A DNA stretch of 64,000 nucleotides, taken from positions 236,164 through 300,163 of the forward strand of contig NZ_FOKG01000004.1 of NCBI RefSeq assembly GCF_900111885.1, given 5' to 3'. Both the position numbers and the translations under genes were made by a program. Of this stretch, positions 7,544 through 15,781 are shown piece after piece; position 1 is the first letter of the stretch; every line of letters begins with the position of its first letter. Source of the stretch: Amycolatopsis marina (lineage in GTDB: Bacteria; Actinomycetota; Actinomycetes; Mycobacteriales; Pseudonocardiaceae). The notes beneath the pieces were generated by a model that saw nothing but the letters and a program-made list of their open reading frames with translations, was not told the DNA's origin and did no database searches.

Positions 7544-9067
7544 ATGCCAACTGACAGGACAGAGCCAAGATCGCGGTGGCTCGGGCTCGCAGTCCTGACC
7601 CTGCCGGTGATTTTGACCTCGATGGACGTCACGATCCTGCACATCGCGATACCGACCATCACCCATGAGTTGACGCCGAGTCCGAGCCAGACGTTGTGGA
7701 TTGTGGACTCTTACGGATTCTTGCTGGCGGGTCTGCTGATCGTGATGGGCAATGTCGGTGACCGGATCGGACGGCGCCGACTCCTGCTCACCGGCGCCGC
7801 GGTGTTCGGCACAGCCTCAGTTCTCGCGGCATTCGCCGCGACCCCGGAAGTGCTCATCGCGGCGCGAGCTTTGATGGGCGTCGGCGGTGCCACGCTGATG
7901 CCGTCGACGCTGTCCCTGATCCGCAACATGTTCACCGATCCCGGCGAACGCACCCGTGCCATTGGCGTCTGGACCGCCAGCCTCTCCGGCGGCATCGCCG
8001 TGGGCCCTGTCGTCGGCGGCGTGCTCCTGGAGTCGTTCTGGTGGGGATCGGTCTTCCTGATCAACGCCCCGGTCATCGTGGTGCTTCTGGTGGCCACACC
8101 TCGCTTCGTCCCGGAATACCGGAGCCCCAGCAAGGCACCGCTGGATCTGTTCAGCGTGGTCCTGTTGTTCGCCGCGATCCTGCCGGTCGTCTGGGCCATC
8201 AAGGCTGCCGCGGAAGAATTGGCAGTCACTCCACCAGTGCTGATCGGACTGGTCGGTGGCCTGTGCGCTGGCACGGTGTTCCTCATCCGGCAACGCCGCC
8301 TGCAAGCTCCGCTCGCCGATGTCGGACTGTTCGTCAATCCGCGTTTCACCGGCGCGATCGTGGGAGCTGGTCTGGCCATGTTCTCGCTGGTGGGCGTGAT
8401 GCTCTACAACGCCCAATACCTGCAACTCGTTCATGGTCTCGCACCGCTCGTCGCCGCCGTGGCGATGCTTCCCGTGATGGTGGCGGTGGGTGGCATGGCC
8501 GTTGTCGCCTCAGTACTCGTCGGGCGTCTCGGCTACTCCCTGATCTTCGGAGCCGGAGCGGCGATCGCAGCCAGCGGGATGCTGGCGTTCAGCCGGGTAT
8601 CGGCCGACGACGGCCTCCTGCTGGCCATCGTGGCCGCCGCCTTCATCGGAGCAGGGATAGCACCGATGATGACGCTCGCGACCGACATCGTCGTTGCTTC
8701 CGCTCCTCCCGCCCGATCCGGCTCCGCGGCCGCGCTGTCCGAAACCGCCAGCGAGTTCGGCGCCGCACTCGGCATTGCCGTCCTCGGCTCGATCGGCACG
8801 GCCCTCTATCGAGCCCGCGTCCGCGACGGACTCCCCGCCGACCTCCCACCCGAGGCCACGGAGACCGTCAGCTCCAGTCTTGGCGCAGCCACAGGGTTTT
8901 CCGAGCAACTACCGGCACAAGCCGCTACCCACCTCAGCGACCTCGCCCGCACGGCTTTCGTCGACGGCCTGAGTGCCGCCACGACCGCGGCAGCTGTCAT
9001 CCTCTTCGCCGCCGCCGTCGCCTGTCCGGTCCTGCTCGGGAAGCGACGAGTGGCCGAGCCGCTGTGA
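7544..9067 (+). CDS. MFS drug exporter, DHA2 (14-TM) family
   Basis: A 507-residue membrane transporter with fourteen predicted helices. It contains DVTILHIAIPTI in helix 1, the loop motif GNVGDRIGRRRLLL between helices 2 and 3, and the antiporter-type motif GIAVGPVVGG. It is related to QacA/SmvA-type proton-driven exporters of cationic or lipophilic drugs. The ATG at 7544 has GAGAGGTGG upstream. It is divergently transcribed from a TetR repressor and probably induced by its own substrates. Substrates cannot be read from the sequence. Confidence 0.92.
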   Translation: MPTDRTEPRSRWLGLAVLTLPVILTSMDVTILHIAIPTITHELTPSPSQTLWIVDSYGFLLAGLLIVMGNVGDRIGRRRLLLTGAAVFGTASVLAAFAATPEVLIAARALMGVGGATLMPSTLSLIRNMFTDPGERTRAIGVWTASLSGGIAVGPVVGGVLLESFWWGSVFLINAPVIVVLLVATPRFVPEYRSPSKAPLDLFSVVLLFAAILPVVWAIKAAAEELAVTPPVLIGLVGGLCAGTVFLIRQRRLQAPLADVGLFVNPRFTGAIVGAGLAMFSLVGVMLYNAQYLQLVHGLAPLVAAVAMLPVMVAVGGMAVVASVLVGRLGYSLIFGAGAAIAASGMLAFSRVSADDGLLLAIVAAAFIGAGIAPMMTLATDIVVASAPPARSGSAAALSETASEFGAALGIAVLGSIGTALYRARVRDGLPADLPPEATETVSSSLGAATGFSEQLPAQAATHLSDLARTAFVDGLSAATTAAAVILFAAAVACPVLLGKRRVAEPL

Positions 9068-9095
9068 TCAAACGGATTCGGCTCGTCCGGAACGC

Positions 9096-9935
9096 TCAGC
9101 CCACCGGGAGCGAGGGGGCCGAAGACGCTGCCGGATCCCCTGGTTGCTGTTGCTGGCCGGCATTCGGGTCGATCTTCCGTATCGCCAGCTCGGCCAGCTG
9201 CAGCAGTGGCTGCGTGAACTGTCCTTCGTCGAGTCCGTCATGGCTGTAGTGCAGCGTGACCACCACGTTGCGGTAGAGAATGGACAGCTGAGCGGCCGCG
9301 ACACCACCACTGCTGCCGTCGATCTCACGGAACTTGTCGTCGGTCGCATTCGGAACCCCGATCGCACTACCGGGTTGGCGGCGCAGTTCATCCTTCGCCT
9401 TGTCCACGCCTGACTGCGCACGGTACTTACGTGGGTCGTCGGCCTTGTGCAATCGCGTTGTCACAGAGATATGTGCCCCCGGCTGCCCTTCGTCGCGGAA
9501 GGTGTCCGTATTGGAGTACATGCACTGCGCGTCTTTCGCATAGCTTTTGTCACCGCTGAGGCCGCTGCCGCCCTCGGTGGTGAACGTGCCGGGAATGACC
9601 TGGCGGATCTCGGTTTCGGTGAACATGCCGCAGCCCATCGGCGCATCCGCGAGGTCGAGGGATGTGTCGATGGGCGTTGATTCGTCGGAGTCGCTACTCA
9701 GGTACCAGAGCCAGTACCCGCCGAACGCAAGACCGAGCACAAGGAGAGTGACGAGGATGCCGATCAGCACCCCGCCCTTGCGTCCGCGTTTCTGTTTCGG
9801 GGCACCGGGTGCCGCGCCCTGCTGGTAGTACCCCTGCGGGTACTGCTGGTGGTATTGCTGCGGGTACTGCTGAGCGTATTGCTGCTGGTACTGGGAGTAC
9901 TGCCGGCTCGGGTTCGGCTGTTGTCCAGTCCCCAT
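9096..9935 (-). CDS. Single-pass membrane protein with Gln/Tyr-rich cytoplasmic head, unknown function
   Basis: A 279-residue protein. Residues 1-45 are rich in QQY/QYPQ units, a basic patch (KQKRGRKGG) follows, then one transmembrane helix near residues 53-76, then an extracytoplasmic domain of about 190 residues. That domain begins with APMGCGMFTETEIRQVIPG and has a second Cys in DAQCMYSNTD, so a disulfide is possible. This layout is common among actinobacterial DUF3558-like or sensor-like surface proteins, but I cannot assign a family. A GGAGG ribosome site lies only two bases before the ATG at 9935, which is tight. A strong intrinsic terminator sits just upstream, insulating it from the preceding gene. 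Confidence 0.75.
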   Translation of the reverse strand: MGTGQQPNPSRQYSQYQQQYAQQYPQQYHQQYPQGYYQQGAAPGAPKQKRGRKGGVLIGILVTLLVLGLAFGGYWLWYLSSDSDESTPIDTSLDLADAPMGCGMFTETEIRQVIPGTFTTEGGSGLSGDKSYAKDAQCMYSNTDTFRDEGQPGAHISVTTRLHKADDPRKYRAQSGVDKAKDELRRQPGSAIGVPNATDDKFREIDGSSGGVAAAQLSILYRNVVVTLHYSHDGLDEGQFTQPLLQLAELAIRKIDPNAGQQQQPGDPAASSAPSLPVG

Positions 9936-9954
9936 ATCCTCCGCCTCTGTTCAC

Positions 9955-9998
9955 AAAAAAAGGGGGTACTTGCCAGCCCCACGGACTGGCAAGTACCC
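9955..9998 (-). terminator. Intrinsic terminator with T-tract (minus strand)
   Basis: A perfect 13-bp stem (GGGTACTTGCCAG with CTGGCAAGTACCC, 9-base loop) is followed on the minus strand by CCC and seven T residues. It ends transcripts coming from the gene at 10122-10844. Its nearness to the next start also allows an attenuation role. Confidence 0.85.
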
Positions 9999-10121
9999 GC
10001 CGTAGCTGCCCCCAGCCCCTGACCACAGCTGTCGCAAGACTAGATCAACGGCGACACCCGGTTTGTCAGGTGAACACCCGACATCGAGGTCACGTTTCGA
10101 CACCCCCAGTTGGCGGGGATG

Positions 10122-10844
10122 TCACCTGGGGACCGGCGAGGGCCGTTGCCGCGTTCCTGGAACGAGCGCCAGCTGGTCCGCGTGGAACGCGTCGCGGCGC
10201 GGTGGCGGCAGCCAGGTGTCCGGCCGCAGATGCCGTTGCCGGGCCAGTTCTGTCGCGTCGAGCGGAGCCGCGAGGTCGATCCCGTAGTTCTTGGCGTTGC
10301 TGCCGACCGGAACCAGCCGCATACCCTCCGGTTGCACACCGATACCGATCGCGACGAGATAGGCGTCGTCGAGCAGATCGGTGAAACCTGCCCAGGCTCC
10401 CGCGAACGACCAGATCGACGCCTGTGCCCAGCGACCGCCGATGTCCCAGGCCACTCGCGGCCACTGGGCATGTCGCTTCGCCTGTTCCTCCGCGTGCTCC
10501 ACCATCGCCGGGATCAGTCCGTCCGGCCGGGGCACCGAGCCGTCCGGCAACGTGAGGTTGATGAGGCCGAATGCGGCACTGAAGGCTACGGCGACGAGAG
10601 GATCACCCGATCGTGGGGAAAGTGCTGTGTCGTATCGGTCGCGAGGCAAGGTGCCCACGCGTACGCCGTGCTCGCTACCTTCCTCGCGATGCCCCAGCCA
10701 CAACGCCCACACCGGCTCACCAGGCCGTCCCTCGAAGAAGTCGAGCCACCGCGGACCTCGCCATCCCCAGTCGAGGCCGTAGATGGGAAAGTCCACTGGC
10801 GGCGACACCTGCTCACCCATCGGATCCATTCGGACATAGTGCAC
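10122..10844 (-). CDS. Conserved hypothetical protein
   Basis: A 240-residue soluble protein with no signal peptide or membrane segment and no family that I recognise. Its composition is that of a real protein (many W, D, G; YGLDWGWRGPRWLDFF near residue 22; AWDIGGRWAQASIWSFAG near 132). The start is uncertain: GTG at 10844, or ATG at 10829 or 10820; none has a clear ribosome site. A hairpin terminator follows at 9955-9998. It may be a single-gene unit. Confidence 0.65.
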   Translation of the reverse strand: MHYVRMDPMGEQVSPPVDFPIYGLDWGWRGPRWLDFFEGRPGEPVWALWLGHREEGSEHGVRVGTLPRDRYDTALSPRSGDPLVAVAFSAAFGLINLTLPDGSVPRPDGLIPAMVEHAEEQAKRHAQWPRVAWDIGGRWAQASIWSFAGAWAGFTDLLDDAYLVAIGIGVQPEGMRLVPVGSNAKNYGIDLAAPLDATELARQRHLRPDTWLPPPRRDAFHADQLALVPGTRQRPSPVPR

Positions 10845-11034
10845 CCGTACGGCCGGAAGCGCACCATCTCCGTTGTCACTCCGACGTCACAGGAATCGGC
10901 CAGACCGGCTGCTTGAGCACCCTCCGTGTCCGCATACCGCCGATCGAGTCGTATTCGCACCCGAGCTGGACCCCCGAGGTGACCGCCAGTCAACTCGGCT
11001 CACCTAGTGCAACGTCTACAGTGGACAGCGTCGT

Positions 11035-11805
11035 TCACAGCTGCCAACGGCGGAAGCCTGCCTCCGCGTCCACCACCTGGCCGGTTATGGTGCCCGCATC
11101 CCTGCCCAGCAGCATGGCAACTACTCCGGCCGCCTCGTCCGGCGTGTTCCAGCGTCCCCTCGGTAGCTGCCTGCCGACCTCGCGGGCCAGGTCGACACCC
11201 GCCCAACCGGTATCGGTCGGTCCGGGATTCACGCAGTTCACGGTGATCCCGTCATCGACAAGCGCGTCCGAGAGCGTCAGTGTGAGCTGGTGCAACGCAC
11301 CCTTTGTGGTGGCGTAGGGAATCTCCCCGCTCATCGGCGCCCGGTGCTGCCCCGAGGTGAACAACACGACCCGGCCCCCGTGCGGACTCTCGACGTACTG
11401 GCGCGCAAACGCTTGCACCAACAACAACGTCGCGCGCACGTTCACCGCCCATGTCCGGTCCAGCTCTTCGGCCGTTGTCTCGACGAGCGTGGCCACCGAG
11501 CTACGTGCGTGGTTCACGACGAGCGCGTCCACAGAGCCGAACCGGCTCACCGCCGCGTCCACCAGCCGAGCGGCCGCCAGCGGGTCTTCCAGATCGACCT
11601 CGGCGTGGTCGATCGTCCCACCGGCAGCGCCGAGTTCCCCGATCACGGCGTCGATTCCGCCCGCATCCGCGCCCCACGGTTCGGTCGCATCGTAGGGAGA
11701 CCAGGACTGCGCGAACACCTGTGCGCCTTCGGTGAGCAACCTGCGGGCGATGGCGAAGCCGATCCCCTTCCTGCGGCTTACCCCGGTGACCAGTGCGGTA
11801 CGCAT
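11035..11805 (-). CDS. Short-chain dehydrogenase/reductase
   Basis: A 256-residue classical SDR. The cofactor motif is TGVSRRKGIGFAIA near residue 6, NHARSS near 90 replaces NNAG, and the catalytic Ser-Tyr-x3-Lys set is FTSG followed by YATTK near residue 160. The segment NPGPTDTGW after the active site is typical of FabG-like members. It should oxidise an alcohol or reduce a ketone with NAD(P). It is 41 bp downstream of the class II aldolase and probably the last gene of the aldolase-kinase transcript, so a polyol or keto-sugar is a reasonable substrate. The ATG at 11805 starts the fold directly. Confidence 0.85.
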   Translation of the reverse strand: MRTALVTGVSRRKGIGFAIARRLLTEGAQVFAQSWSPYDATEPWGADAGGIDAVIGELGAAGGTIDHAEVDLEDPLAAARLVDAAVSRFGSVDALVVNHARSSVATLVETTAEELDRTWAVNVRATLLLVQAFARQYVESPHGGRVVLFTSGQHRAPMSGEIPYATTKGALHQLTLTLSDALVDDGITVNCVNPGPTDTGWAGVDLAREVGRQLPRGRWNTPDEAAGVVAMLLGRDAGTITGQVVDAEAGFRRWQL

Positions 11806-11846
11806 ATGCAGAGTGTCGGCACGCGCGACACCGCGGCGCAAGCGAT

Positions 11847-12530
11847 TTACCGCCGAGTCCGATATGGACGACTGGCGGGTTCAGCCTGGCCGTAACCGCG
11901 CAGCCGGTCCACGATGTGTTCGATCTCCTGCCGTGGCAGGAGCGCGGGTGTGCCCGCGGAACGCGCGAGCAGCCACAGCCTGCACACCCACTCCAGCTGT
12001 TCCGCCCGGTGGTAGGCCGCGTGGAGTGTGTCTCCGAAGGTAATGGTTCCGTGGTTGGCCAGCAGACAGCCCCGCCTCCCATCGAGGGCTTCCAGCATCG
12101 TCTCGGCCAGCTCCGGGGTGCCATATGTGGCGTAGCCCGCCACCCTGGCGGACGCGCCGATCGCGGCGAGCATGTAGTGGATGGGTGGAACCTCGTCGAC
12201 CAGTGTGGAGACCGCGGTCGCGTGCACGGAGTGCGTGTGCACCGAAGCGCTGATCTCCTTGCCGTCGGGATCGCTTGCGCCGGAATAGATCCCGAGGTGC
12301 ATCGGAAGTTCACTGGTCGGCTTCAGCGAGCCGGCCACCGCGGAACCGTCCAGAGACACCACGGGGATGTCCTCCGGCGCGAGGGACGCGTAGTCCACCC
12401 CCGTCGGCGTCACCGCCACCAGCTCACCCGATCGCACGGAGATGTTTCCCGACGTCCCGACCACGAGCCCGTCGGCGACCATCTTCCGGGCGTACTCGCA
12501 CACCTCGGCCCGCTCGTCACCCAGCAGCAC
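11847..12530 (-). CDS. Class II aldolase (L-fuculose-1-phosphate aldolase-like)
   Basis: A 227-residue zinc aldolase/adducin-head protein, close to FucA length. Substrate loop GTSGNISVR near residue 28, catalytic Glu in TSELPMHL near 74, zinc histidines in HTHSVHATA near 96, and a third in NHGTITFG near 160. The family cleaves ketose 1-phosphates into DHAP plus a short aldehyde. The GTG at 12530 shares one base with the stop of the FGGY kinase and uses a GGAGG inside the end of that gene, so the two are translationally coupled. That arrangement (as in fucK/fucA or rhaB/rhaD) suggests the kinase product is its substrate. Confidence 0.87.
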   Translation of the reverse strand: MLLGDERAEVCEYARKMVADGLVVGTSGNISVRSGELVAVTPTGVDYASLAPEDIPVVSLDGSAVAGSLKPTSELPMHLGIYSGASDPDGKEISASVHTHSVHATAVSTLVDEVPPIHYMLAAIGASARVAGYATYGTPELAETMLEALDGRRGCLLANHGTITFGDTLHAAYHRAEQLEWVCRLWLLARSAGTPALLPRQEIEHIVDRLRGYGQAEPASRPYRTRR

Positions 12531-13987
12531 TACAGCCTCCACTGCTCGCGCGCCGCCGCCAACGCGGCCTGGTAGTCGTCGTAACCACGCTGGTAGAGCG
12601 CCGCGTTCTCCGGCCGCACCTCGACCGTGCGTGAGTTGGCGGCCCACAGCTCGGCGTCGAACGGCTCGCCCAGCGCCTCCCCCGCGACCAGAACCGCGCC
12701 GCGGGCGCCGACCCCCGGTTCACCGGGCAGCACGATCGGCCTGCCTAGCACGTCGGCGAATATCTGCGTCCACTCGGCGGACCGCACACCGCCGCCGCAG
12801 GCGTACAGAGTGCCGGAAAGCCCAGCCGCCTCGAAGCAGTGCCGTGCGGCATAGGCGATGCCCTCGCAGAGTGCGCGGATCATGTCCGCACGCGTGGATT
12901 CCAGGCTGAGCCCGGAGAACTGTGCCCTGGCCGCGGCGTCCACGAACGGCGCCCGCTCCCCGGAAGTCGACAGGAACGGCAGCACGCGCACGCCACCCGC
13001 ACCGGGGCTGCTCTCCGCGAGCAACGGGCTGACCTGATTCACCTCGATCCCGAGGACACCGCAGGCCCAGTCGAGGCTCGCTGTACCGACCATCGCGGGC
13101 ATCGCGCGCAGGAACTCCCCATCCCTCGGAGTGCAGAGGAACATTCCCGCGGGTTCACCGTCCGGATCGAACTCCGGGCTGTCGGTGAGCACCTGGCAGG
13201 CCAGTGTCGTACCCGCTGTGAGGATCCCGTCACCGACCCGCGACACCCCGGCGCCGATCGCGCAGGCCGGCAGGTCGAACGGGCCCGCGGTGACCGGGAG
13301 CCCGGTCTGCAGCCCGAGAAGTTCCGCACCCCGCGCGTCCAGCCGGAACACGGTTCGTGGCCTGGCCGGGTCGGCGAGCAGGTGCCGCCGGTGCGTGAGG
13401 CCACAGGCCTCGATGGCCACTTCGTCGTAGCGACGGGTCGCCGGGTTCAGGAACGGGAGGGAGGCGTCGGAGACGTCCACTGTGATCTCGCCGGTGAGCC
13501 GCTGCAGTACGGCGTCAACGCAGTAACCCGCGACGGCGGCGCGGTCGAGCGACTCCGGCTCGTGTTTGTCCAAGTAGGACAGGATCGCGGCGGCGCTGCC
13601 GGGGAACAACCCCGAAGCGGTGCGGCGAAAGACTTCCCGCGTCACGCCCTCCGCCTGCCACTTGGCCAGCAGCGAGTTCGCCCTGCCGTCCAGCCAGGAG
13701 ATCGCGGGCCGAACCGGGGCGCCGTCGGCGTCCCGTAGCCACACCCCGTCGCCCTGACCGGTCAGGGCCAGTGCGGCCACCGGGCCCTCCAGCTGCCCGC
13801 GCACCTCGCGGACGACCGTGGCGACCGTGCCAAGCACCTGCTCGAGGTCCTGCTCCACCAGGCCCCCCGCCAGGTGGTGCACCTCCGAAGGTGTGCAGGC
13901 CTCGGCGATCGAAATCCCGGATCTGTCGAACACGACCGCCTTGGTCAGCGAGGTGCCGATGTCGACGCCGATGATGTGTCCGTTCAT
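12530..13987 (-). CDS. FGGY-family carbohydrate kinase
   Basis: A 485-residue two-domain ATP-dependent sugar kinase. IIGVDIGTSLTKAVVFD is the N-terminal phosphate loop, ISWLDGR near residue 98 is the substrate-site motif, GTTLACQ near 260 and ACGGGVRSAEWTQIFADVLG near 395 belong to the second lobe. Relatives phosphorylate xylulose, fuculose, erythritol or similar polyols and ketoses; the exact sugar is not visible here. It is coupled by overlap to a class II aldolase and lies 177 bp downstream of a hydroxyacid dehydrogenase gene. The ATG at 13987 follows GAGGTAAG. Confidence 0.88.
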   Translation of the reverse strand: MNGHIIGVDIGTSLTKAVVFDRSGISIAEACTPSEVHHLAGGLVEQDLEQVLGTVATVVREVRGQLEGPVAALALTGQGDGVWLRDADGAPVRPAISWLDGRANSLLAKWQAEGVTREVFRRTASGLFPGSAAAILSYLDKHEPESLDRAAVAGYCVDAVLQRLTGEITVDVSDASLPFLNPATRRYDEVAIEACGLTHRRHLLADPARPRTVFRLDARGAELLGLQTGLPVTAGPFDLPACAIGAGVSRVGDGILTAGTTLACQVLTDSPEFDPDGEPAGMFLCTPRDGEFLRAMPAMVGTASLDWACGVLGIEVNQVSPLLAESSPGAGGVRVLPFLSTSGERAPFVDAAARAQFSGLSLESTRADMIRALCEGIAYAARHCFEAAGLSGTLYACGGGVRSAEWTQIFADVLGRPIVLPGEPGVGARGAVLVAGEALGEPFDAELWAANSRTVEVRPENAALYQRGYDDYQAALAAAREQWRL

Positions 13988-14164
13988 GGCTGCTTACCTC
14001 TGTCCGCTCACTTGGCAGGCGGCAACGTGCACGGCCGAAGGCCTCGCGAATGCTGAGGCAGGCCGCCGCGCCGCGAAAGGCGGCTCTGCGCTGGAAGACG
14101 CGGTCTGGCTCCGCATTCGTCGATCGCACGTTCTGCCAACAACACTGTGTCCAGTCATGGCCGC

Positions 14165-15196
14165 CTACCCGAGTACGTCGGGGTTGGCGACGTGCGCGAG
14201 CGCCTCGCCGCGAGCGTAGCGACCCAGCTCGGCGGCGACGATCGTCGCGGCGCGCTCGGCGGTCTGCCTGCTCGCCCCTGCCAGGTGCGGCGTGGCGATG
14301 ACGTTCGGTGCGTCCCGCAGCGCCCAGTCCGCGGGCGGCGGTTCCACGTCGTAGACATCCAGCGCCAGCGCGCCGAGCCTGCCGGTGCGCAATGCCTCCG
14401 GCAGCGGGGCGTAGTCCAGCAGTCCGCCACGGGCGCTGTTCACCAGCACCGCACCCTCCGGCAGCAGTGCCAGCTTGTCCGCGTTGATCAGGTGATGCGT
14501 CTGCTCGGTCAGCCTCGCGTGCAGGCTCACCACGAAGCTGCGCCGCAACAGCTCGTCGAGCTCGACGACCTCGGCACCGTCGGCCGCGATGGCCGCCGGA
14601 TCCGCGAACGGGTCGGACACGAGCACCTCCGCGCCGAACGCGACCAGCACCCGTGCCACCCGCGAGCCGATCGCGCCGTAGCCGACCAGGCCGACCGTGG
14701 TGCCCTCCAGCTCGACGCCTGCGTTGGGGTACGCGTAGTAGTCCCCGCGCCAGGTACCGCCGAGCAGTTCGGCCGAGGACGTCGAGATCCGCCGCATCGC
14801 CGCAAGGATCATGCCGATCGCGAACTCCGCCGCCGCGGTCGCGTTGCGGCCTGGGGCATAGGTGACCGCGACGCCCGCCTCGGTGGCAGCCGCGAGGTCG
14901 ACGTTGACCGGGCCGCCCCGGCAGACCGACACCAGCTTCAGCTCCGGCGCGGCAGCGAACACCTTCTTCGTGAACGGAGCCATCTGCGTGACCACGGCCT
15001 CCGCGCCGCCGAGGGCCTCGATGACCTGCTCCTCGGTGCCGCTGGCCTCCAGCACGCCGCCGACCGGGCCGAACGGCTCGATCGGCCACGGCAGGGACAG
15101 CGTGGCGCAGTCGGCCGCCGTGCCCAGCTCTGCCCGCACCGCAGAGACCAGCAGGTCGGTGCCGACGAATTCATCTCCCGCAGCGAGTACCCGCAA
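14165..15196 (-). CDS. D-isomer-specific 2-hydroxyacid dehydrogenase family protein
   Basis: About 343 residues. The NAD fold has GLVGYGAIGSRVARVL near residue 150; catalytic residues are visible as Arg in NSARGG, Glu in DVYDVEPP and His in ATPHLAG. SVCRGGPVNVD near 100 is typical of a subgroup often found beside sugar kinases. It may oxidise or reduce a sugar-acid intermediate of the island; this is inferred from context. Start choice: TTG at 15196 with GAGAGGA nine bases upstream; GTG at 15214 is the alternative. Longer frames read through the palindromic repeats upstream and are rejected. Confidence 0.8.
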   Translation of the reverse strand: MRVLAAGDEFVGTDLLVSAVRAELGTAADCATLSLPWPIEPFGPVGGVLEASGTEEQVIEALGGAEAVVTQMAPFTKKVFAAAPELKLVSVCRGGPVNVDLAAATEAGVAVTYAPGRNATAAAEFAIGMILAAMRRISTSSAELLGGTWRGDYYAYPNAGVELEGTTVGLVGYGAIGSRVARVLVAFGAEVLVSDPFADPAAIAADGAEVVELDELLRRSFVVSLHARLTEQTHHLINADKLALLPEGAVLVNSARGGLLDYAPLPEALRTGRLGALALDVYDVEPPPADWALRDAPNVIATPHLAGASRQTAERAATIVAAELGRYARGEALAHVANPDVLG

Positions 15197-15225
15197 CGTC
15201 GTTGTTCCTCTCACTGTCCGTATTG

Positions 15226-15253
15226 CCTCGCACTTTCCCGGGAAAGTGCGAGG
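15226..15253. repeat. Palindromic repeat, copy A (pair 1)
   Basis: Contains GCACTTTCCCGGGAAAGTGC at 15230-15249 and is perfectly palindromic over all 28 bp because CCTC and GAGG flank the core. It pairs with copy B, 62 bp away centre to centre, between the RpiB-type and dehydrogenase genes. Confidence 0.9.
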
Positions 15254-15291
15254 CCCTGTCGCTCCGTCCCAGGTCACGCGCTTCTCAACTC

Positions 15292-15311
15292 GCACTTTCC
15301 CGGGAAAGTGC
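15292..15311. repeat. Palindromic repeat, copy B (pair 1)
   Basis: Exact GCACTTTCCCGGGAAAGTGC. It ends five bases past the RpiB-type gene's stop codon (minus strand). CTC precedes it, mirroring the GAG after copy A. Confidence 0.9.
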
Positions 15312-15316
15312 CGTTG

Positions 15317-15781
15317 TCAACAGGCCACGTGGGCCTGTTCGTACTCGGTGATGTGCGCGACCTTGCCCGCACTGGCCGAATCCGGGTCGAAGGTGTGGCC
15401 GATCCACTCGGCCACGATCTTCTTCGCCAGCTCCGGCCCGATCACCCGCGCACCAAAGGTGATCACCTGGCAGTTGTTCGACTTGACGGAGCGTTCGGCC
15501 GAGTAGGAGTCGTGCGCCACCGTCGCCCTGACCCCGGGAACCTTGTTCGCCGAGATCGCCACTCCGATTCCCGTGCCGCAAACCAGCACGCCCCGGTCCG
15601 CCTCGCCGCGCGCGATTGTCTCCGCGGCCGCGAGGCCGAGCACCGGATAGGCGCGGTCGTCCTCGGCGTCGGCGACACCGAGGTCGGTCACCTCGCTGAC
15701 CCGCTCGTCGTCGCGCAGCAGGTCACGTACCGCGTTCTTCAGCTCCACACCGGCATTGTCCGCCGCCACCACAACTCGCAT
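15317..15781 (-). CDS. RpiB/LacAB-family sugar-phosphate isomerase (possible D-erythrulose 4-phosphate isomerase)
   Basis: A 154-residue aldose-ketose isomerase. VVVAADNAGVELK opens the fold, the catalytic Cys lies in VLVCGTGIGVAISANK near residue 68, and HDSYSAERSVKSNNCQV near 92 lines the active site. Canonical RpiB has HNDANV at the last position; the SNN variant here resembles RpiB relatives used for tetrose phosphates (DerI/EryI of mycobacterial tetritol pathways). Its ATG overlaps the DhaK-DhaL kinase stop by one base, so the kinase probably supplies its substrate. Ribose 5-phosphate isomerase remains possible. Confidence 0.85.
   Translation of the reverse strand: MRVVVAADNAGVELKNAVRDLLRDDERVSEVTDLGVADAEDDRAYPVLGLAAAETIARGEADRGVLVCGTGIGVAISANKVPGVRATVAHDSYSAERSVKSNNCQVITFGARVIGPELAKKIVAEWIGHTFDPDSASAGKVAHITEYEQAHVAC

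Noticed and set aside
15197..15295. N-terminal extension of the hydroxyacid dehydrogenase through the palindromes
   Set aside because: It would translate the repeat (TFPGKC) and has no family support; TTG at 15196 or GTG at 15214 is preferred.
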